Positions 59,401 through 64,000 of a stretch of 64,000 bases of DNA are shown here, in pieces (position 1 is the stretch's first letter; every line of letters starts with the position of its first letter). Below the pieces are notes generated by a model, which ran no database searches, was not told the origin of the DNA, and saw only the letters and a list, made by a program, of their open reading frames with translations. The DNA is from Dryas octopetala. Its lineage: Eukaryota > Streptophyta > Magnoliopsida > Rosales > Rosaceae. The stretch spans positions 23,622,001 through 23,686,000 of the forward strand of contig OY992835.1 in assembly GCA_963921425.1 (NCBI GenBank), in the 5' to 3' direction. A program made the position numbers and the translations under genes.

Positions 59401-60082
59401 GGCTTTGCATGGGCAAAGAGACGAGGTGAGGAATTTGGTGCTAAATCTGCAGTTTCAGATGGCTCAAAAAGCCAGTTCACTGCATTGGATACAACCTTCG
59501 CAAAGAGTGCATTTGACTTAACAACCAAACAAGGGAATCCAAGCCGCGTTTCCAGGATTGCAATACGAAAGCTTCGAACTTTCGATGCATCCGAATTTTT
59601 TGGTACAGACGAAACAGAAACAGAAGATCTAGTACACGACATGGTAAGGACTAAGACACAATCCAATAACGCTAAAGAGATCATCATAGTTTTAGACCAT
59701 ATTAATATATGATAGACAGACAGAACTCACTTGTTTGATCAATCATTATGTCAAATGTTTATGTTAGCTAATGTCATATCCTTTTACAATTTATTAGGAT
59801 TGCAAGGTAGATAATAAGCATATTGAGTTTTCGGGACCGCTACTATCCCAACCTAGTAGAATGGATGAACACTTGCGAAGGAACGAAAGTCATATTCGCC
59901 ATGTAGCTCGCAGATCAAGGTTTGAAAGAGGTATGCCAATATTGATGATACACTTTCAAGTAACGTTTATACATACCATTTTTACAGACCACGTTTCCGA
60001 TCACATTAGTTTCAATAAATCTAATATGTGACAATAATGAACTAATTTTGCAGAGAATGATGCAAGAAGTCAAAAATCATGA
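56344..60082 (+). CDS. CDK-like protein kinase, N-myristoylated (IBS1 / At1g54610 group)
   Basis: Nine exons join in phase into 697 residues: 56344-56799, 57173-57457, 57578-57895, 58280-58507, 58698-58795, 58997-59105, 59206-59643, 59798-59930 and 60054-60082. MGCISSK is a myristoylation (and likely palmitoylation) signal, so plasma-membrane attachment is expected. The N-terminal arm has a run of about 11 Asn from an AAC repeat and His/Gly runs, then the group motif WPSWLCAAAGEAIYGWLP. The kinase domain starts near residue 147: IGQGTYSSVFRA, ILALKKVRF, the C-helix PESIRFMAREI, HRDIKASNIL, LADFGLANV and RPPELLMG. All catalytic residues are present. The C-terminal third is basic and Ser-rich without a domain. 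Relatives include Arabidopsis IBS1 (priming of defence) and At1g54610; cyclin dependence is unproven. Confidence 0.92.
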
Positions 60083-61927
60083 CACCCTCAAACTCAAAGT
60101 AGGCAGTGCCACAGTGGAGCTTGCTTGAGTCGAAGTCATCAAGCCTCGCATGGTTAGAACTCAAATGAATGTTTCCCAGGCTACATTCCTTTTACGCGTT
60201 CATTGAGTCATACCTTTGTAAAGAGAAAGCAAAATTTCCCACAAACAAATGTACACACACCATAGACAATGTAGAAAACCACCAAACCAATTTTTCAAAA
60301 GCCCCTACTCTATTTACATGCCTAAACATTTTGCCCTTTTCTTCCAAAGTGCTTATCGTCTCCTTCTCTCTGTCTTTCTTTATTTTCTGAATTATTTGAT
60401 GGGTAATGGGTATTATACTATTATGGAATTTCACTTTCTGAAGGCAAGGCATTATTAGATTGGAGACTAGGCGTTATAAATTTAAAGCTCCTTCAGAACA
60501 CATGTATTAATTAGTAATTGACAACTAAAATATATAAAATAAAATAAAAAAATTACTACCCCTGTAGTGCTTTCATATTACCAACACAAAAGTTTCATTG
60601 AAATCGACCAAAAAAGAGTTGATCGGATGAACATATTTTTGTTTACAGTTGGATAAATAAATTAAAATGTCTTATATATCCACACTCAGCCTATATTTCC
60701 ATCCACAAATTATATATATAGCTTTATTAGCTCAATAAAAATAAATTAAAGCAGGAAAAGGAACAAGCAGGTGAAGCAGAAATAGAAAAAAATAAACCAT
60801 GGGCGATGAACTCATATCAGATCAAGAAAAATAAAAATAAACGAAAATTTGGGGGGAAAAAAAGGAATGATTTAGAAGTCGGAAATTAGGGTTTAGAGAA
60901 AAAAAAAAAAAGAGAGGAATGTGGGGCAAATCACATCGCTGAGGCTGCAAAAAATAGAGCAGCAAAGCGGCTATGGGAGCCCCCAACCAAGTAGTTGTTA
61001 ATGTGCGCCCAACGCACTAACGTGCGCCACGATTAAAACCTCTCCCGTGGAATACCACGCCACCCCTAACTCAAGAGGGAAGCGCTCGGCCTCGGGCGCT
61101 TTTTTCTTTTAACTCGCCTTGCATCCTCCTATATATACCCCTAAAACCCTAAATCTCATCTTTAAAAAAAAAAAAACAATTAAATTACCGAATATGTCCT
61201 CCTCAGTCATATATAGTCATATCACACTCACCACTAACGTTAAACTACTTTTTTTTTTCTTTTTCTTTGGCCAAGAAAATACTTTTTTTTTTTTTCATTT
61301 ACGTTAAAAGACTACTGAAACTACAAATTTTACAATTTATTGTTTATTTTATATTTTTCAATCTTTACAAAAATTATAGTTGGCCGGGCCCTCTTGGATT
61401 CCATGGCCAGCTCGGTGTTGGCCATGATGTTGGGATGGAACTATGGAAGGGGTCATTGTCACTTTCATTTAAAAAAAAAATTATTTGATGAATTTAAAAT
61501 AAGGATCATAAATTAAAAAAATAATTGAAACTCAATATGTAGATAACGTAAGAGGTATTACTGCTACAGTGGTGCTAGAAGGAGAGAATGGAGCATACTT
61601 GCAAAGACATTGCTGCACTTACATACACACGTGAGCCAATATTAAACCCCAGTCCTAAACCCTAACTCCTAAGCAGCTTAAGGTAATACATACATACAAG
61701 CTACAGAAGGCTTCACAGTAATGTATGAATGTATCTAGTTGTACAACAACATATTGACATGAATCATGATTATTGAAACCATATAAAGGAACACTTTGAT
61801 GGGTATAAAGATCTTCTTTTTCTTCTTTGATTTACAGAAGGGACATCTTGATCACCAATTCCATGGGTCTCTGTAGTGGCATCTCTAAATGTTATGCACT
61901 GTATCTCATCATCTATATCATTCACCC
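60083..61927. other. Intergenic region between kinase and EDR2-like genes
   Basis: Convergent genes. Kinase 3' UTR to about 60,450, then AT-rich DNA with a GC-rich island at 60,930-61,105, then the 3' UTR of the minus-strand gene from about 61,600. A TATATATA and an AAACCCTAA telo-box occur at 61,130-61,150 with no coding frame after them. A weak relative of the tiny poly(A) inserts (TTCTTGGCC on the minus strand) lies at 61,250-61,280. Confidence 0.45.
61080..61105 (+). terminator. Strong GC hairpin followed by T-run
   Basis: AAGCGCTC pairs with GGGCGCTT (one T-G pair) around a 6-nt loop, and six or more T follow directly. In a plant nucleus a T-run is a Pol III stop signal, so this could end a small Pol III RNA from the GC-rich island just upstream. 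No A/B box or snRNA-type promoter is obvious, so this is only a structural observation. Confidence 0.35.
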
Positions 61928-64000
61928 TCAAGGGTCAGTCACTAGACTTGGTATTTGGCCATGGTCTACAAAATCAATCTTGTTCAGTCTCATACAGCAC
62001 AGCACTTGCTCTGGCAATTCTTCCTGTTTTTGTGCCTATAAAAAGAGGGAAACAAAAAAAGGGTTAGTCTGAGTTTAAAACTTATGCAAATGCTTGAAGA
62101 TGTTTTGCTCATTTTAGTTCAGGATAATTTCTTATCACTTCCTGTTTATTTCCATTTTATAATTTCACAAACATATAAATTGAGAGATGAAGAGAGCTGG
62201 TTACCTGGATAGTTAAACCCAGATCCAGTATTCCATTTTGTAGACGTTCTCTGAAAGATTCAAGCCCCTTTCTTGAAATGTAGCTGAAGCGATGAATGTC
62301 CAGATCAATCTCAAAGTAATTAGGACCCTGCATGTGAGAGAGCTTAATGAAGTCAGACAAATTCTACCCTCAAGGCTCAAACAATATGGTATTTTTCATC
62401 ATTTTAACACTCAGCAACGTCAAAGTATAATAAAAGCTATTTTGCTTTACCCTGTAAAAATTGTGCTGAGGGCGTGAAAGAACTGGTTTTTCATTATATG
62501 CATTTACAAGCTTCTTTTCAGCAGAACTCAGACTGAGATCCTCAGGATTAGCCACCCCAGCCATGATCTTTAGCCTTTCTCTAAAAGGTACAGTGGAGTC
62601 CTTTGCAAATCCTTTAACCTTCTCCGTCTCATCATCAACCAATTTCTGAAGCAATATTCAAATGGATCAACAAACTGAGTATGCCAATGAAAAGTAATTG
62701 GTTTTAGATCACATTTAATAAGTGAAAGTACATCAGAATAAAATGAAGGACTAACTGCTACATTCCTATCTAGAAGAAATGTTATACTACAACATACTTT
62801 TTTAAATGTCGTTATACTACAACATCACGTGATTATGTAACTTTTTTAAATGGCAAAATGCAATTCAAAATGAAGTTACCTTGATGCTGTCCTGGAATTG
62901 GGGAGAGATGTCTCTATCAAAATTCTCAGAAACTTTAAAATACATTACAAGACACATCCCCTCTCCATCACTATCACCAAGGAACATTGCAGCAGGATAA
63001 GTAGGCAACTGCAACAAGGCGCAGAGCAAGGTCATGAGAAACTTTTGAGGAACCACCTTTTTTTTATATAAATGGCACATATTGATGTTCTAGATATTGA
63101 CAGCAATATAACTATCGGATAAACACACCAACATAAATCAGTTCTAAGAAAATACCTGTATATTTAAAATGAGGAGTGGAGGCACTTTTCCATCTGCTTT
63201 CACTTTTGGAAGCTCAAGATGTTGGGCAATGTGATGTATCTTCTTTGGGCAGACAAATAAATCAACACCTATTGGAGTATAAGGACTGTAGTTTGGAGCA
63301 GGTGCCTTTCGTTTATCTCTGGGTGGATCAACATAAAGTAATATCCTTATTAAAGCAAAGAAAAACAGAGCAGAGAAACTAGTTGCAAATGTCTAAATTC
63401 AGTTAAGGTTGGTTTTAAAAAGTAAAAAGCCAAAATCATACTTGAAATAGTTCTCGCCACGGAGTTTAAAAGTTGAGGGTGGAATCTCAGACCAAGATCC
63501 TGAAGTCGGCTTCTCTACTCTACAACATGGAATGATATATCCTGGTCTAGGACGATACAGAAACCTTTTTGATTGACCTGCAGATATATATTATCATTGA
63601 GAATGTTCAATAATACAAATGTTATGTTATGTAATATGGAAAATACACTAATATCAGACAACCAAATTTCCCATCGAAACATGGCAGAATGGAACAGCTT
63701 TGTAATAAAAGTAAGTGCAAACCAAGATAACACATTCTATAAATCAGGACAACTTAGTGTATAAGTATAACCAGCCATGAAACATGCTAAATTGGCCATT
63801 AAGATACGGAGACTGGGAGTGAATGAGAGAGGGCTTGACCTTGAACACAGCAGAAATGTACAATAATCCCCAAATTCTAAAATTTCTTTCTACTCATTGA
63901 AAATTGAATTATTTGAATACTTACATTGTTCAATGGTTTCTTCCGCATCACAGGATCTTCTCTTAAAAGAAAGCCTGAAAACTGCTGATGGCCTTCTTTG
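61928..64000 (-). CDS. EDR2-like protein (PH-START-DUF1336), 3' part only
   Basis: Seven exon pieces on the minus strand join in phase: 64000..63925 (cut by the window), 63577..63442, 63318..63156, 63008..62880, 62645..62451, 62327..62205 and 62035..61928. The encoded stretch is the C-terminal DUF1336 (EDR2_C) domain. It includes [85 protein letters not shown] and [20 protein letters not shown]. It ends [13 protein letters not shown]. In this family PH and START domains lie N-terminally, outside the window. EDR2 binds phosphoinositides and restrains salicylate-dependent defence and cell death. The sequence looks closer to At5g35180/At3g54800-type members than to EDR2 itself. No break was seen. 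Confidence 0.92.

Noticed and set aside
61119-61160. TATA box with telo-box as a gene promoter
   Set aside because: No coding frame or exon follows in either direction within 1 kb.
61236-61316. Another tiny poly(A) insertion (TTCTTGGCC on the minus strand)
   Set aside because: The duplication is interrupted (ACGTTAAA-CTACT against ACGTTAAAAGACTACT) and the interior holds two T-tracts, so it was not counted among the clear cases.

Overview
The window is nuclear DNA of a flowering plant. The genes carry GT-AG introns, the intergenic DNA is AT-rich, and the gene families are plant-specific: UGT708-like glycosyltransferases, WRKY, PLS-class PPR, DUF863, early-nodulin-like phytocyanins and PH-START-DUF1336 (EDR2-like). 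The protein sequences look like a eudicot, most likely Rosaceae (Prunus-like). That placement is an impression from the sequences and was not computed. No rRNA or tRNA gene, CRISPR array or bacterial operon was seen, and no LTR element or viral copy was recognised.

Layout. 0.7-4.4 kb: two tandem intronless glycosyltransferases of UGT708 type (+). 4.6-6.6 kb: saccharopine-dehydrogenase-like oxidoreductase (-). 6.9-13.1 kb: a probable Helitron read on the minus strand, holding broken pieces of an S6-kinase gene. 13.5-21.7 kb: a small array of an unrecognised multi-pass membrane protein, with two readable copies, one broken copy and one inverted broken copy. The array contains an inverted repeat of about 2.07 kb and a tandem duplication of about 0.7 kb. 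22.6-27.2 kb: DUF863 gene (-). 28.9-29.2 kb: a shrunken copy of that gene. 29.4-30.4 kb: chloroplast YqgE/AlgH (DUF179) protein (-). 31.1-32.9 kb: PPR protein (-). 34.7-37.4 kb: chloroplast chorismate mutase (+). 39.5-43.4 kb: two tandem early-nodulin-like proteins (+). 44.1-45.8 kb: a Mutator-like element beside a broken, inverted gene fragment. 46.3-48.7 kb: DUF3598-like plastid protein (+). 51.5-54.7 kb: group I WRKY factor (+). 56.3-60.1 kb: N-myristoylated CDK-like kinase (+). 61.9-64.0 kb: the 3' exons of an EDR2-like gene (-), cut by the window edge.

The genes do not form a pathway. Chorismate mutase feeds phenylalanine synthesis, and UGT708 enzymes act on flavonoids made from phenylalanine, but nothing in the sequence shows co-regulation.

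The most unusual signals are these. (1) A dispersed set of tiny insertions of 17-30 bp, each a short C-rich word followed by poly(A), flanked by 11-17 bp target duplications. Six loci are clear; one sits just upstream of a splice acceptor and one lies in the leader or promoter of the chorismate mutase gene. (2) A head-to-head inverted duplication of the promoter, exon 1 and intron of the unknown membrane-protein gene. (3) Three non-autonomous DNA transposons with exact or near-exact boundaries: hAT with an 8-bp duplication, MULE with 9 bp, and a 181-bp fold-back element with 3 bp. (4) A GC-AG intron that the WRKY reading frame requires.
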